A stretch of DNA of 64,000 nucleotides from Cypionkella psychrotolerans (GCF_001294535.1 NZ_LGIC01000083.1:62001-126000), one strand, 5' to 3'. Positions 18,444 through 27,703 are shown, counted from the stretch's first letter. Notes: generated by a model from the sequence alone, not told the origin. Numbers and translations are program-made.

Positions 18444-18979
18444 GCCGCCCGCGCCGCCAAGGTTTTCAGTGCCACCTCAATCTCGTGCCACGCCGTCCGC
18501 GCCATCGAGCGGAACAGCATCAGCCGGAAGCCATCCTCGGCCACCCGCAAAAGCACCATCGACATATGGTAAAGCGGGGTGCGCGCCGCCATACCCACCG
18601 GGAATGCGACAAGCCGCAAATCCATCGGCACATAGCGCGCCAATGCCTGCACCGCCAACGGCCCCTGCAAAGACAGACTAACCCAGCCACCGGATTGATC
18701 CGTCACCGCCGCCAAACCGCTTAAATCCGGGCAATCGGCGCCAACCAAAAACGCTTGCTCACGCCCCGCCCAAGCGATCATCGCCACGCCGTTCATCGCA
18801 AAACTATTCACCGCAGGAAAGCCAAAGCCCAGCGGCTTCAAAGCGTTACCGACCACATCCTCCTGCCCTGGATAGGGCGCAATCGAGCTGACCATACCAT
18901 GATCCACCTCGGCCAGCACCGTCCCAGACACCACCAGCTTCTTCCCCGCCAAAGCGGTCTTTGCGATCAATTCAGGCAC
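18440..18979 (-). CDS. soxG: Sarcosine oxidase gamma subunit
   Basis: This 179-residue small subunit belongs to heterotetrameric sarcosine oxidase, which oxidatively demethylates sarcosine to glycine, giving hydrogen peroxide and a one-carbon unit passed to tetrahydrofolate. The GTG start at 18979 is backed by GGAGAA six nt upstream and overlaps the soxA stop by 8 nt. Upstream in-frame codons lie within soxA and can be discounted. The C-terminal RSMARTAWHEIEVALKTL segment fits the folate-binding-like gamma subunit fold. It overlaps the amidohydrolase gene by 4 nt. Confidence 0.9.
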   Translation of the reverse strand: MPELIAKTALAGKKLVVSGTVLAEVDHGMVSSIAPYPGQEDVVGNALKPLGFGFPAVNSFAMNGVAMIAWAGREQAFLVGADCPDLSGLAAVTDQSGGWVSLSLQGPLAVQALARYVPMDLRLVAFPVGMAARTPLYHMSMVLLRVAEDGFRLMLFRSMARTAWHEIEVALKTLAARAA

Positions 18980-21893
18980 GCAATTTCTCCCCGTCTTTGT
19001 CGTGGAACACCGGATCACAAACCTCGGCCAGCACATCAATGCCGCGCAGCCGGTCCACCACGCGCACCGTCTCGCCATGCCATGCGCGACCATTCACCAG
19101 AAAGCCCAAGGCCAGATCGCGGTCAAACATCGGCGAATAGCCGACCGAACTGATATGACCTTGCGAGTTCACCCGGTTCAAATCCGCGCCCGGAATGAAC
19201 AAATGCGCCCCCGAGGTGATCTTTTCTGCCGACAACGGCTTCAACCCGACCATCTGCGCCCGCTCAGGCCCAATCAATCCGGGGCGCGAGGCCGCCAATT
19301 TCCCGATGCAGTCCTTCTTCGCTGACAGCATCTTCGCTGCGCCAATATCAAACGCCGTCGCCCGGCCATCAATCTCGGCATGAGTGATCAGGCCCTTTTC
19401 GATCCGCAACACGTTCAGCGCTTCCATCCCGTAAGGCCCGCCGCCCATGGTTTCGGCCCGTGCCACAAGGTCACGGAACAACGCCTCACCATATCGCGTC
19501 GGCACCGCAATCTCATAGCCTTCCTCGCCCGAAAAGCTGATGCGGAACAATCGCGCTTGCACGCCGCCCACTGTCACCGCCCCCGTCGCCATGAACGGGA
19601 AGTCGCCCAAAGGCTGATCGAGATAGCCGTTCAGCAAAGCCCGCGCCATCGGTCCTGCCACCGCAAACTGCGCCCAGGACTCCGTCACCGAGATAAACCG
19701 CACATCCCAATCGGCACATTCGCTTTGATGCACGAAATCCAGATGCCGCATCACCAGACCCGCCGCCGCCGTGGTCGTGGTCATCAGGTAGTGATCCTGC
19801 CCCAGTCGCGCCGAGGTGCCATCGTCCAGCACATAGCCATCCGCCCGCAGCATCAGCCCGTACCGCACCCGACCCACCGACAAGGTGCTGAAAGTATTGG
19901 TATAAACCAGATCTAGGAACCGCCCCGCGTCCTTGCCCTGAATATCAATCTTACCCAAGGTCGAGACATCGCAGACCCCAACCGCGCCCCGCACATAGCC
20001 AATCTCACGATTGCAGGAGTCTAGCCAACTCGTCTCGCCCGGCTTCGGGAAATAGCTGGGCCGATACCACAACCCGGCCTCAATCATCGGCGCAGCCCGG
20101 TCGCGGCTGGCCTGATCCGAGGTCAAAAACCGTTGCGGCGCAAAACCATTGCCGCGCCCGCCCGCCCCCATCGCCGCAATCGACGTGGGAATAAACGGCG
20201 GCCTGAACGTCGTTGTCCCCGTCTCGGGAATCCCGCGCCCCGTGGTATCCGCCAGCACCGCCAGCGCGCCCACATTCGAGTTTTTGCCCTGATCCGGCGC
20301 CATGCCCTGCGTGGTGTAGCGCTTCATATGCTCGACAGAAGCATAGCCCTCCTGCGCTGCCAGCTTCACATCCTTGGTCGTCACATCATTGGCAAAATCA
20401 AGCCAAGCCCGGCCCTTGCCGGCCACCTGCCACAGGGGCGCGATCACATAAGGCAACCCCTCGGCAGTCGGCAAAGCCGCATCCGCCGCCGCGATATTCA
20501 GCCCGCGCAACGCCGCCCGCGCCGCCGCTTGGCCTTCGCGCAAACAGCCCAGCGTATCGAACACCCCATTGCACGCCCCTGCCGCCTGCAAATTCGGCAC
20601 CGCATCTGCCAAAGGCACAAACGCCGCCAAAGACGCCTCCCACCGAGGCCGGCCGTTCAGATGGCAGGTGATATGCAGCGTCGGGTTCCAGCCGCCGGAA
20701 ACCGCCAGCAAATCCGTTTCCAGCGCGAATTCACCGCCAACATGGGTGCCCGTGATCGCCCGCAACCCCAAACGACCCTTGGTATCGGTGACTTGCGCGC
20801 CCAGATACACCGGGCAATCCTCAACGGCGCTCGCATCCGTCCGGCTGTCCAAAATCGCCGCAACCGTCACGCCCGCCGCCATCAACTGCCGCGCCACAGC
20901 CCGCGCACCATCGTTGTTGGCGAACAAAGTCACCCGCTTGCCCGGCACCACACCGAATTTATTGAGATAAGTCTGCACCGCAGAAGCCAGCATGATCCCC
21001 GGCCGATCGTTCATCGGAAAGGCGATAGACCGCTCCAACGCCCCGGCCGCCAGCACTGTCCGCGCGGCCGTGATCCGCCAGAAACACTCGCGCGGCAAAT
21101 CCGGGCGCGGCCCCTTATGCAGCCCCACCCGCTCAACCGCCGAGAATTGCCCGCCGTCGTAAGCCCCCGTTACCGTGGTGCGCGGCATGATCCGCACATT
21201 CGGCAGCGCCTTCAACTCAGCCTCAACCGCCGCCACCCATTCGCCCGCAGGCTTGCCATCCAGATGCGCGTCATCGGCCAGCAGACGACCGCCCAAAAGC
21301 CGATCCTCCTCGCACAAGATCACATCCGCCCCTGCCCGCGCCGCCTCCAACGCCGCCATCAAACCGCTAGGCCCAGCGCCGATCACCAGCACATCGCAAA
21401 ACGCAAAGGCCTTTTCGTAATGCCCCTCATCATGCTTGCCCGACAGACTGCCAAGTCCCGCCGCCCGCCGGATGATCGGCTCGTAAATCGCCTCCCAAAA
21501 CGCGCGCGGCCACATGAAGGTCTTGTAGTAAAAACCCGCCGACAGGAACGGCGACACCATATCGTTCACCGCCATCACATCGAACCGCAAGCTGGGCCAA
21601 CGGTTCTGCGAGCGGGTGTTCAGCCCTTCAAAAATCTCTTGCACCGTGGCGCGCACATTGGGGGTCTGGTTCGACGCCCCAATCACCTCGATCATCGCAT
21701 TGGGTTCTTCCGAGCCAGCCGTCAAAACCCCACGCGGGCGGTGATATTTGAACGACCGCCCGACCAGCTTCACCCCGTTGGCGAGCAAAGCCGAAGCCAC
21801 CGTATCGCCCTTAAAGCCCTGATAGGCCTTGCCATCAAACTTAAACGAAACTGGCTTTGTCCGATCAATCAGCCCCTTACCTGCAATCCGCAT
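18972..21893 (-). CDS. soxA: Sarcosine oxidase alpha subunit
   Basis: This 973-residue subunit has an N-terminal 2Fe-2S-ferredoxin-like domain (GFKGDTVASALLANGVKLV). An NAD-binding Rossmann domain follows (VLVIGAGPSGLMAALEAA, about residues 170-187). The C-terminal half is a glycine-cleavage T-protein (aminomethyltransferase) fold that binds tetrahydrofolate, seen at RISFSGEEGYEIAVP and GMEALNVLRIEKG. It works with SoxB, SoxD and SoxG in the cytoplasm. It lies 2 nt downstream of soxD and overlaps soxG by 8 nt, so all are one operon. Confidence 0.97.
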   Translation of the reverse strand: MRIAGKGLIDRTKPVSFKFDGKAYQGFKGDTVASALLANGVKLVGRSFKYHRPRGVLTAGSEEPNAMIEVIGASNQTPNVRATVQEIFEGLNTRSQNRWPSLRFDVMAVNDMVSPFLSAGFYYKTFMWPRAFWEAIYEPIIRRAAGLGSLSGKHDEGHYEKAFAFCDVLVIGAGPSGLMAALEAARAGADVILCEEDRLLGGRLLADDAHLDGKPAGEWVAAVEAELKALPNVRIMPRTTVTGAYDGGQFSAVERVGLHKGPRPDLPRECFWRITAARTVLAAGALERSIAFPMNDRPGIMLASAVQTYLNKFGVVPGKRVTLFANNDGARAVARQLMAAGVTVAAILDSRTDASAVEDCPVYLGAQVTDTKGRLGLRAITGTHVGGEFALETDLLAVSGGWNPTLHITCHLNGRPRWEASLAAFVPLADAVPNLQAAGACNGVFDTLGCLREGQAAARAALRGLNIAAADAALPTAEGLPYVIAPLWQVAGKGRAWLDFANDVTTKDVKLAAQEGYASVEHMKRYTTQGMAPDQGKNSNVGALAVLADTTGRGIPETGTTTFRPPFIPTSIAAMGAGGRGNGFAPQRFLTSDQASRDRAAPMIEAGLWYRPSYFPKPGETSWLDSCNREIGYVRGAVGVCDVSTLGKIDIQGKDAGRFLDLVYTNTFSTLSVGRVRYGLMLRADGYVLDDGTSARLGQDHYLMTTTTAAAGLVMRHLDFVHQSECADWDVRFISVTESWAQFAVAGPMARALLNGYLDQPLGDFPFMATGAVTVGGVQARLFRISFSGEEGYEIAVPTRYGEALFRDLVARAETMGGGPYGMEALNVLRIEKGLITHAEIDGRATAFDIGAAKMLSAKKDCIGKLAASRPGLIGPERAQMVGLKPLSAEKITSGAHLFIPGADLNRVNSQGHISSVGYSPMFDRDLALGFLVNGRAWHGETVRVVDRLRGIDVLAEVCDPVFHDKDGEKLRA

Positions 21894-21895
21894 GT

Positions 21896-22162
21896 TCAGG
21901 CCTCCTTCTGCTTGGCAACCAGTTCTGATCCCAGAACCTCATGGCTAATCGTGTTCCGCGTCACCACCATCCAAGCCCCACAGCCCGCCTCGTGATACCA
22001 GACATCCCGCATCACCCCCGCCGGATTATCACGCAGGAACAAATGGTTATCTAAATCCTCCACCATCCCCTGATCGCTGGGCCGCTTCAGATAGTCCTCG
22101 GACCCGTAGTAATAAAACTCGCGCCGATCCCGAGTGCCACAAAGGGGGCAAGGTATACGCAT
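21896..22162 (-). CDS. soxD: Sarcosine oxidase delta subunit
   Basis: This 88-residue delta subunit opens with MRIPCPLCGTRDRREF, a CxxC zinc-binding pair, and continues with the conserved YYYGSEDYLKRP and WYHEAGCGAWMVVTRNT blocks whose histidine and cysteine complete the zinc site. It stabilises the heterotetramer. The ATG overlaps the stop of the upstream unknown gene by one nt (TGATG), so ribosomes could re-initiate here. The stop lies 2 nt before soxA. Confidence 0.97.
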   Translation of the reverse strand: MRIPCPLCGTRDRREFYYYGSEDYLKRPSDQGMVEDLDNHLFLRDNPAGVMRDVWYHEAGCGAWMVVTRNTISHEVLGSELVAKQKEA

Positions 22163-22635
22163 CAGAGGGCCTCACAGGTTGCGACGGTGACAGATGAAAC
22201 AAGTTTTCGATCTTCGAAATTCAACGGGTTCTGCGGTTTCGTGACAAGCAGCAGATCAAAAACCACAGTTGCGCCCGAAGTTATGAACTGACGAAGATCG
22301 AAGCTGCTGCAAACCCTGTGGGTCAGCGTGGTGTTCAACAACGCAAGTCCGCCCTCTGAAGGCACCGAACCCGAGTCTGAATGCAGAGCAATCTCGTAGC
22401 GTGCGATCGGGCCTGTTTCAGAATCGCCGCCAAGAACAGGGTTAGGAGAGCGTGCCACAGTAGAATTGTCGCCGCCCACGACGCTACGAATTTCACCCGA
22501 TGTGCGGCACCAATCAAACACGCCATTGCTCCCAAATTCGCCTGACCTTTCCAAGCAAACCGCAGCAATCGGCGTCGCTGGACTGGCGAGAAAAACCAAC
22601 GCTGCCAAGGGTAAAGACCAATACATCACACTCAT
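22162..22635 (-). CDS. Unknown exported protein inside the sarcosine oxidase operon
   Basis: This 157-residue protein starts 1 nt after the soxB stop and ends on the soxD start (TGATG), so it is embedded in the operon. The N-terminus MSVMYWSLPLAALVFLASP with following ATPIAAVC is a plausible signal peptide, with cleavage around A24-A25. The mature part has four cysteines (about positions 27, 43, 109, 154) that could form two disulfides, and no recognised domain. Base composition looks less GC-rich than in neighbouring sox genes. Sarcosine oxidase is cytoplasmic, so an exported protein here is unexpected. It could be a recent insertion or an envelope partner; the function is unknown. Confidence 0.7.
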   Translation of the reverse strand: MSVMYWSLPLAALVFLASPATPIAAVCLERSGEFGSNGVFDWCRTSGEIRSVVGGDNSTVARSPNPVLGGDSETGPIARYEIALHSDSGSVPSEGGLALLNTTLTHRVCSSFDLRQFITSGATVVFDLLLVTKPQNPLNFEDRKLVSSVTVATCEAL

Positions 22636-22636
22636 C

Positions 22637-23887
22637 TCAGTGCAAATTATGTTGGCTGCCGGTGGCTTCTTCGTCGATCACATGGCCCGAGCGGAAACGA
22701 TCCAGACGGAAGCGCCGCGCGACCTCGTGGCTTTCCCCGGTAGCCATCAGATGCGCCATACACCAGCCACTCGCCGGAGCCGCTTTGAAGCCGCCATAGT
22801 TCCAGCCCGCGTCGACAAACAGCCCCTCGACATGGGTCTTGTCGATGACCGGCGATCCATCAGGGGTCATATCCATAATCCCGCCCCAAGACCGCAGCAC
22901 CTTGGCCCGTCCGATCATCGGCATCAACGTCATCGCGGCTTCCATCACATGCTCGACCATCGGCAAATTGCCCCGCGCCGCGTAGCTGGAATAGAAATCG
23001 AGATCGCCGCCGAACACCAAGCCGCCCTTGTCGGACTGGCTGATATAGAAGTGCCCCATCCCGAAGCTGATCACAGAATCAATGATCGGCTTCAGCCCTT
23101 CGGTCACGAAAGCCTGCAACACATGGCTTTCAATCGGCAACCGCATCCCCGCCATCGCCGCGACCTGCGAAGACCGCCCCGCCACAACCATCCCAACCTT
23201 CTTGGCACGGATCGCCCCGCGCGTGGTCTGCACGCCCCGCACAACCCCGTTCTCAATATCAATCCCGGTGACTTCGCAGTTCTGAATCAGATCAACGCCC
23301 CGCCGATCCGCGCCGCGCGCATAACCCCAAGCCACCGCATCATGCCGCGCCGTCCCACCCCGCTTGTGCATCAACCCGCCATAAATCGGGAACCGGGTCT
23401 GCGCGAAGTCCAAATAGGGTGCGAAATCCTTGACCTGATCCAGCGTCCAGAGTTCAGCATCATCGCCCTGATTGATCATCGCATTGCCGCGCCGCGCGAG
23501 GGTATCGCGCTGCCCGTCCGAATGCGCCAAGATCAACTGGCCGCGTTGGCTGTGCATGACGTTATAGTTGAGTTCGGCCTCAAGCCCTTCCCACAGCTTC
23601 AAGGAATGGCTGTAGAACTCGGAATTTCCCGGCATGTAGTAATTCGCCCGCACAATCGTGGTGTTGCGCCCGATATTGCCTGACCCGAGATAGCCCTTTT
23701 CCAACACCGCGATATTGGTCAGCCCGTGGTTCTTCGCCAGATAATAGGCGGTCGAAAGCCCATGCCCGCCGCCGCCAATGATAATCGCATCATACTCGGC
23801 CTTAGGTGTCGGATTGCGCCATGCAGGCCCCCAGCCCTTGTTGCCGAACAACCCTTCGGTGATCACCTTCAACCCGGAATAACGCAT
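22637..23887 (-). CDS. soxB: Sarcosine oxidase beta subunit
   Basis: This 416-residue flavoprotein subunit carries the catalytic FAD and covalent FMN of heterotetrameric sarcosine oxidase. The dinucleotide-binding fold reads DAIIIGGGGHGLSTAYYLAK near residues 34-53. The FAD-dependent DAO-family C-terminal block with SPVIDKTHVEGLFVDAGWN and GGFKAAPASGW is present. It is the first gene of the operon soxB - unknown - soxD - soxA - soxG - amidohydrolase. The 212-nt region upstream holds the gdhA terminator hairpin, and the soxB promoter should lie between 23888 and 24010. Confidence 0.97.
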   Translation of the reverse strand: MRYSGLKVITEGLFGNKGWGPAWRNPTPKAEYDAIIIGGGGHGLSTAYYLAKNHGLTNIAVLEKGYLGSGNIGRNTTIVRANYYMPGNSEFYSHSLKLWEGLEAELNYNVMHSQRGQLILAHSDGQRDTLARRGNAMINQGDDAELWTLDQVKDFAPYLDFAQTRFPIYGGLMHKRGGTARHDAVAWGYARGADRRGVDLIQNCEVTGIDIENGVVRGVQTTRGAIRAKKVGMVVAGRSSQVAAMAGMRLPIESHVLQAFVTEGLKPIIDSVISFGMGHFYISQSDKGGLVFGGDLDFYSSYAARGNLPMVEHVMEAAMTLMPMIGRAKVLRSWGGIMDMTPDGSPVIDKTHVEGLFVDAGWNYGGFKAAPASGWCMAHLMATGESHEVARRFRLDRFRSGHVIDEEATGSQHNLH

Positions 23888-24010
23888 GGGGTGGCTCCTT
23901 GCCTAGCTGCGGGCAAGTGAACCCGCTTTGCGTGGGTTATTCAACAGCCAAACCCGAATAACTGTGCCATCCGCGACAAATGGTGTCGCAAGCCTATCAA
24001 GCCTTCAGCG

Positions 24011-24095
24011 TTTCATCTTGGTCTAAATATCCCCGCCGGAGGCTCTAGCCTTGGCCAAAGGAGCCTCCGGCGGGGATATTTGAGCCGAGATGAAA
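24011..24095. terminator. Long near-perfect inverted repeat, gdhA terminator and dispersed hairpin
   Basis: An inner perfect 21-bp stem pairs 24025-24045 with 24061-24081 around a 15-nt loop. The core arms are CCCCGCCGGAGGCTC and GAGCCTCCGGCGGGG. The symmetry extends outward with few mismatches to TTTCATCTTGG and CCGAGATGAAA, giving about 35 bp. It begins 5 nt after the gdhA stop (minus strand), so it probably ends gdhA transcription. Related copies lie at 55801, 10776 (one arm) and 6201 (flank only). Confidence 0.8.
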
Positions 24096-24099
24096 GCCC

Positions 24100-25533
24100 T
24101 TACAGCCCCTTCGATTTATAGGTCGCCGCAATGCGCCCGATCGACACGATATAAGCCGCCACCCGCAGATCGCCGACTTCGGGCCGACCGTGCCAAACCT
24201 CGCGCATCGCCTGATAGGCCGTGCGCATGGTGTCATCGAGCCCTGAGCGCACCAGCGCCAACTCATCCGAACCTTGCAGGAACTTCTTCTTGAAATCCGG
24301 CGTCAACTGCCAGCCGAGATGCTGATCATTCGACAGCCGCTCCAACTCCTCGACCAAAATCCGCGAGCGGCCTTCCTCGGCGCGCCTCTGCATCCGGCCA
24401 AAGCGGATGTGGGACAGGTTCTTCACCCATTCAAAATAAGACACCGTGACGCCGCCCGCATTGGCATACATATCGGGAATGATCACGCAGCCCTTGGCGC
24501 GCAACACTTCATCCGCGCCATAGGTGATCGGGCCATTGGCGGCCTCGACGATCAACGGCGCTTGAATCCGCGCCGCGTTGGAAAGGTTGATCACCCCCTC
24601 CAGCGCCGCCGGGATCAGGATATCGCAGGCCATTTCCAGCACCTTGGCACCGTCAACGACATGCTTGGCCTTGGGATAGGCCGCGAGCAAGCCATCGTTG
24701 CGATTCATCCATTGCCGCACGTCTTCAACGTCGATGCCGTCTTCATTCACCAAGGCGCCATCACGTTCGATGATCGCGATCACCTTGGCACCATCTTCTT
24801 CCGACAGAAACTTCGCCGCGTGATAGCCAACGTTGCCCAGACCCTGAACCACCACCCGCTTGCCATCCAGATCGCCCGATAACCCCGCCATCGCCGCATC
24901 CTCCGGGTTGCGGAAGAACTCGCGCAGCGCATATTGCACGCCGCGGCCCGTCGCTTCCACACGCCCCTGAATACCGCCTGCATGCGGCGGCTTGCCGGTG
25001 ACACAGGCCTTGGCGTTGATGTCGGTGGTGTTCATCCGGGCATATTGGTCGGCGATCCACGCCATTTCGCGCTCACCGGTTCCCATATCTGGGGCTGGCA
25101 CGTTCTGCGCCGGATTGATCAGGTCGCGTTTGATCAGCTCATAGGCAAAGCGGCGGGTGATCTGCTCCAACTCATGCTCATCCCAAGCGCGCGGATCTAT
25201 GCACAGACCGCCTTTTGATCCGCCAAACGGCGTCTCCACCAAAGCGCATTTATAGGTCATCAGCGCCGCCAGCGCTTCCACCTCATCCTGATTGACGCCC
25301 AGCGAATAGCGGATGCCGCCTTTGACCGGTTCCATATGTTCGGAATGAACCGAGCGATAGCCGACAAAGGTCTCAATCTTGCCGCGCAACCGCACGCCAA
25401 ACCGCACGGTATAGGTCGAGTTACACACCCGGATTTTTTCCTGAAGACCGGGGCCAAGGTCCATCAGCGCGGTCGCCCGCCGAAACATCATATCTACGGA
25501 TTCGCGAAAACTCGGCTCGCCTGCAACGCTCAT
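24100..25533 (-). CDS. gdhA: Glutamate dehydrogenase (Glu/Leu/Phe/Val dehydrogenase family)
   Basis: This 477-residue amino-acid dehydrogenase interconverts glutamate with 2-oxoglutarate and ammonium. The substrate-binding lysines lie in EPVKGGIRYSLG and LMTYKCALVETPFGGSKGG. The cofactor-binding Rossmann motif is VVVQGLGNVGYHAAKFL. The length and C-terminal extension match the 470-480-residue branch rather than the 420-residue NAD enzymes. Cofactor preference cannot be read with confidence. It is a single gene, minus strand, followed by a strong hairpin. It lies directly upstream of the sarcosine oxidase operon, which feeds glycine and one-carbon units into the same nitrogen economy. Confidence 0.95.
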   Translation of the reverse strand: MSVAGEPSFRESVDMMFRRATALMDLGPGLQEKIRVCNSTYTVRFGVRLRGKIETFVGYRSVHSEHMEPVKGGIRYSLGVNQDEVEALAALMTYKCALVETPFGGSKGGLCIDPRAWDEHELEQITRRFAYELIKRDLINPAQNVPAPDMGTGEREMAWIADQYARMNTTDINAKACVTGKPPHAGGIQGRVEATGRGVQYALREFFRNPEDAAMAGLSGDLDGKRVVVQGLGNVGYHAAKFLSEEDGAKVIAIIERDGALVNEDGIDVEDVRQWMNRNDGLLAAYPKAKHVVDGAKVLEMACDILIPAALEGVINLSNAARIQAPLIVEAANGPITYGADEVLRAKGCVIIPDMYANAGGVTVSYFEWVKNLSHIRFGRMQRRAEEGRSRILVEELERLSNDQHLGWQLTPDFKKKFLQGSDELALVRSGLDDTMRTAYQAMREVWHGRPEVGDLRVAAYIVSIGRIAATYKSKGL

Positions 25534-25897
25534 GGTCGTCCTCCCAAAATGCCGTCTCTCTCCCGGCAGAGCGCCCGTTGCGCTCCCCCAACACCTACCG
25601 CCGTTTGCTTAATAAACCAGCACACATTGTAAGCAGATTTGAGCCGCTTTTGACCAAAAGTGATTCGGGATTACACAAAATGGGCGATAGTGTGGCGATC
25701 CATACAACCTATGCGAAAGTAGATCGTCTCCGGTTTCGCCACAGTAAAACCCCTGCATGGCCAGTGTTTCCAGCCACCCCACAATGCCCCCTGCTTGCCC
25801 ATGTTGCCACAATTTTGCCACAACTTCTGGGCAGCAAAGTGGCGAAAGGATGTGTTTGCGGGGGCAGCATCCGATGTGGCTTGTAAAGGAAGATACC
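25534..25897. other. Divergent intergenic region between gdhA and the first tadG-like gene
   Basis: This 364-nt region contains no gene I can support. It must hold the gdhA promoter (minus strand) and the tadG-like promoter (plus strand). The clearest element is the direct repeat TTGCCACAA at 25804-25812 and 25815-25823, one helical turn apart. A ribosome site AAAGGA at 25885-25890 serves the plus-strand gene. Confidence 0.5.
25804..25823 (+). promoter_or_regulatory. TTGCCACAA direct repeat upstream of the first tadG-like gene
   Basis: Two copies of TTGCCACAA are spaced 11 bp start to start. A related pair, TCGCCACAA and TGCCCACAA, lies at 27762-27781 upstream of the second paralog (15 of 20 positions match by eye). 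Conservation between two otherwise different upstream regions suggests a protein-binding site. Confidence 0.45.
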
Positions 25898-27523
25898 GTG
25901 GTTATGGCCCCCTCCCCCCGCGCTCTGATGCGCAATCTGGTTAATCGCAGCCAGCAGTTTCGCCGCGACGAAGACGGCTCGCTGATCATTTTCGCGCTGG
26001 TGCTGTTCTTGCTGATGGCGATGATGGGCGGCTTTGCGGTCGACATGATGCGCTATGAGCAGACCCGCACCGCCCTGCAAAACACACTGGATCGCTGCAC
26101 CCTGATGGCGGCCAGCCTTGACCAGAGTCTTGATCCGCAATCGGTGGTCACAGATTGTGTCGACAAGGCCGGTTTTGGGACTGACCTGCAAGGCGTGCAA
26201 GTCGTGCAGTCGTTGAATTCGCGCAGCGTCGTTTCGAAGGGCCGCGTCGATACCAAGCCATTCTTCATGCACCTGATCGGCATCAACAAATTTGACGCCC
26301 TTGGCACGTCTGGGGCCGAGCAAGCCATCACTAATGTCGAAATCGCGCTGGTGCTGGACGTCTCGGGTTCGATGAGCGGGGCCAAGATCGCCAACCTCAA
26401 GATCGCCGCTGCCGAGTTTGTCGACAACATGCTGGCCAACGATCCCAATCACCGCATTTCGATCTCCATCGTGCCCTATAATGCGCAGGTGAACCTCGGC
26501 TCGGTGCTGCGCGCCAAGTATCAGGCGGTCAACTTACATGGTGTGGCTGATGTGAACTGCCTTGAGCTGCCATCTTCGGTGTTCAGCGCCCCCGGCATCC
26601 CGCGCAATGTCGATTTGCCGATGATGGCCTATGCCGACCATTACTATGGCGCCAGCCAGACCAATGCCGCTGTCTCGCCAACCTCCAGCTCTGCACTGCC
26701 GAACTATGCCTCTGTCTTCTGCACCAAGCAGCCTGCCAATATCGTGCGCCTGCCCAGCCAGGACGCCAGCGTGCTGAAATCCCAGATCAATGGCCTTGTC
26801 GCAGGCGGCAACACCTCGATCACTCTGGGGATGAAATGGGGCGTGTCGCTGCTCGACCCTTCGGCGCGCGGCATGTATAATGAGTTGATCGGCGCGGGCC
26901 AGATGGGGGCAAACCTTGCAGGTCGCCCGTTCAATTACACCGACCCCGAGTCGATGAAAGTCGTCGTGTTGATGACCGATGGCGAGCATGTTGCCCACAA
27001 CCGCGTCACCGATAGCTATAAGACCGGCCCCTCGCCGATCTATAAAAGCAGCGGTGGGGATTATTCGGTGTATCAGGCCGCGCATGCCGGCAACAAATAC
27101 TGGGTGCCGCATCTGGGGACCTGGTCAGCCACTCCCTACAATGGCGGTGTGCAGCAGAACTGGGAAACCGTTTGGACCAATCTGAAGGTCAGCTATGTCG
27201 CGTGGCAATTCTACGCCCGCGCTTTGGGCAGCACCAATACCGCGCGCAGCACGATCTACACCAATCAGATGAACGACATGGTGCAGACCTATGACTCGGT
27301 CAGCGGCATGGACGCCTCGCTGCAACAAAGCTGCGGACAGGCCAAGCAGAACAACGTGCTGGTCTATGGCATCGCGTTCGAGGCCCCGAGCAACGGCAAA
27401 GCGCAGATCCTGCAATGCTCCACCTCAGCGGCCCATTACTTCGACGCACAGAACGGGCCCGAGATTCAGGCTGCGTTCCGTACCATCGCCTCGAATCTGA
27501 CCCAGTTGAAGTTGACGCAGTAA
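25898..27523 (+). CDS. TadG-like protein with von Willebrand A domain (paralog 1)
   Basis: This protein of about 541 residues starts at GTG 25898, seven nt after AAAGGA; ATG 25904 is an alternative. A TadE/G-like N-terminal segment (FRRDEDGSLIIFALVLFLLM) forms a pseudopilin-type membrane helix. A von Willebrand A domain follows with the MIDAS motif LVLDVSGSMSGAK and later VLMTDGEH. The bulk should face the periplasm. TadG proteins accompany Tad/Flp pilus systems, but no flp, tadA, B, C or rcpA gene lies nearby. It is about half-identical by eye to the next gene, with colinear motifs, and is followed by its own terminator at 27531. Confidence 0.85.
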   Translation: MVMAPSPRALMRNLVNRSQQFRRDEDGSLIIFALVLFLLMAMMGGFAVDMMRYEQTRTALQNTLDRCTLMAASLDQSLDPQSVVTDCVDKAGFGTDLQGVQVVQSLNSRSVVSKGRVDTKPFFMHLIGINKFDALGTSGAEQAITNVEIALVLDVSGSMSGAKIANLKIAAAEFVDNMLANDPNHRISISIVPYNAQVNLGSVLRAKYQAVNLHGVADVNCLELPSSVFSAPGIPRNVDLPMMAYADHYYGASQTNAAVSPTSSSALPNYASVFCTKQPANIVRLPSQDASVLKSQINGLVAGGNTSITLGMKWGVSLLDPSARGMYNELIGAGQMGANLAGRPFNYTDPESMKVVVLMTDGEHVAHNRVTDSYKTGPSPIYKSSGGDYSVYQAAHAGNKYWVPHLGTWSATPYNGGVQQNWETVWTNLKVSYVAWQFYARALGSTNTARSTIYTNQMNDMVQTYDSVSGMDASLQQSCGQAKQNNVLVYGIAFEAPSNGKAQILQCSTSAAHYFDAQNGPEIQAAFRTIASNLTQLKLTQ

Positions 27524-27530
27524 CACAAGC

Positions 27531-27563
27531 GCCCCCGATCCCGGCATCGGGGGCACTCCTTTT
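27531..27563 (+). terminator. Intrinsic terminator after tadG-like paralog 1
   Basis: The stem GCCCCCGAT (27531-27539) pairs perfectly with ATCGGGGGC (27546-27554). It is followed by a T-rich ACTCCTTTTCC, 8 nt after the stop codon. Confidence 0.8.
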
Positions 27564-27642
27564 CCGCATCGGTCAAAACCAATGCCCCAGTCATTCATCA
27601 GCCCCGATTCGCACCGTCCACTGCTTGGCTCTGTCCATTCGG

Positions 27643-27703
27643 CAATCGTAAAAGCCAATTTGGGTCATTCTATCTACGATTGTGTCGAATCTCCCTACGA
27701 TTG
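27643..27703. promoter_or_regulatory. Three TACGATTG boxes
   Basis: CAATCGTA at 27643-27650 is the inverse of TACGATTG, which occurs at 27675-27682 and 27696-27703. The two direct copies are 21 bp apart, about two helical turns. It is a candidate operator for the second tadG-like operon. Confidence 0.4.

Noticed and set aside
20133-21995. Plus-strand open frame of 620 codons opposite soxA
   Set aside because: It is antisense to a full-length, well-conserved soxA frame, is extremely rich in Arg, Pro and His, and has no domain or ribosome site. It is a GC-driven shadow.
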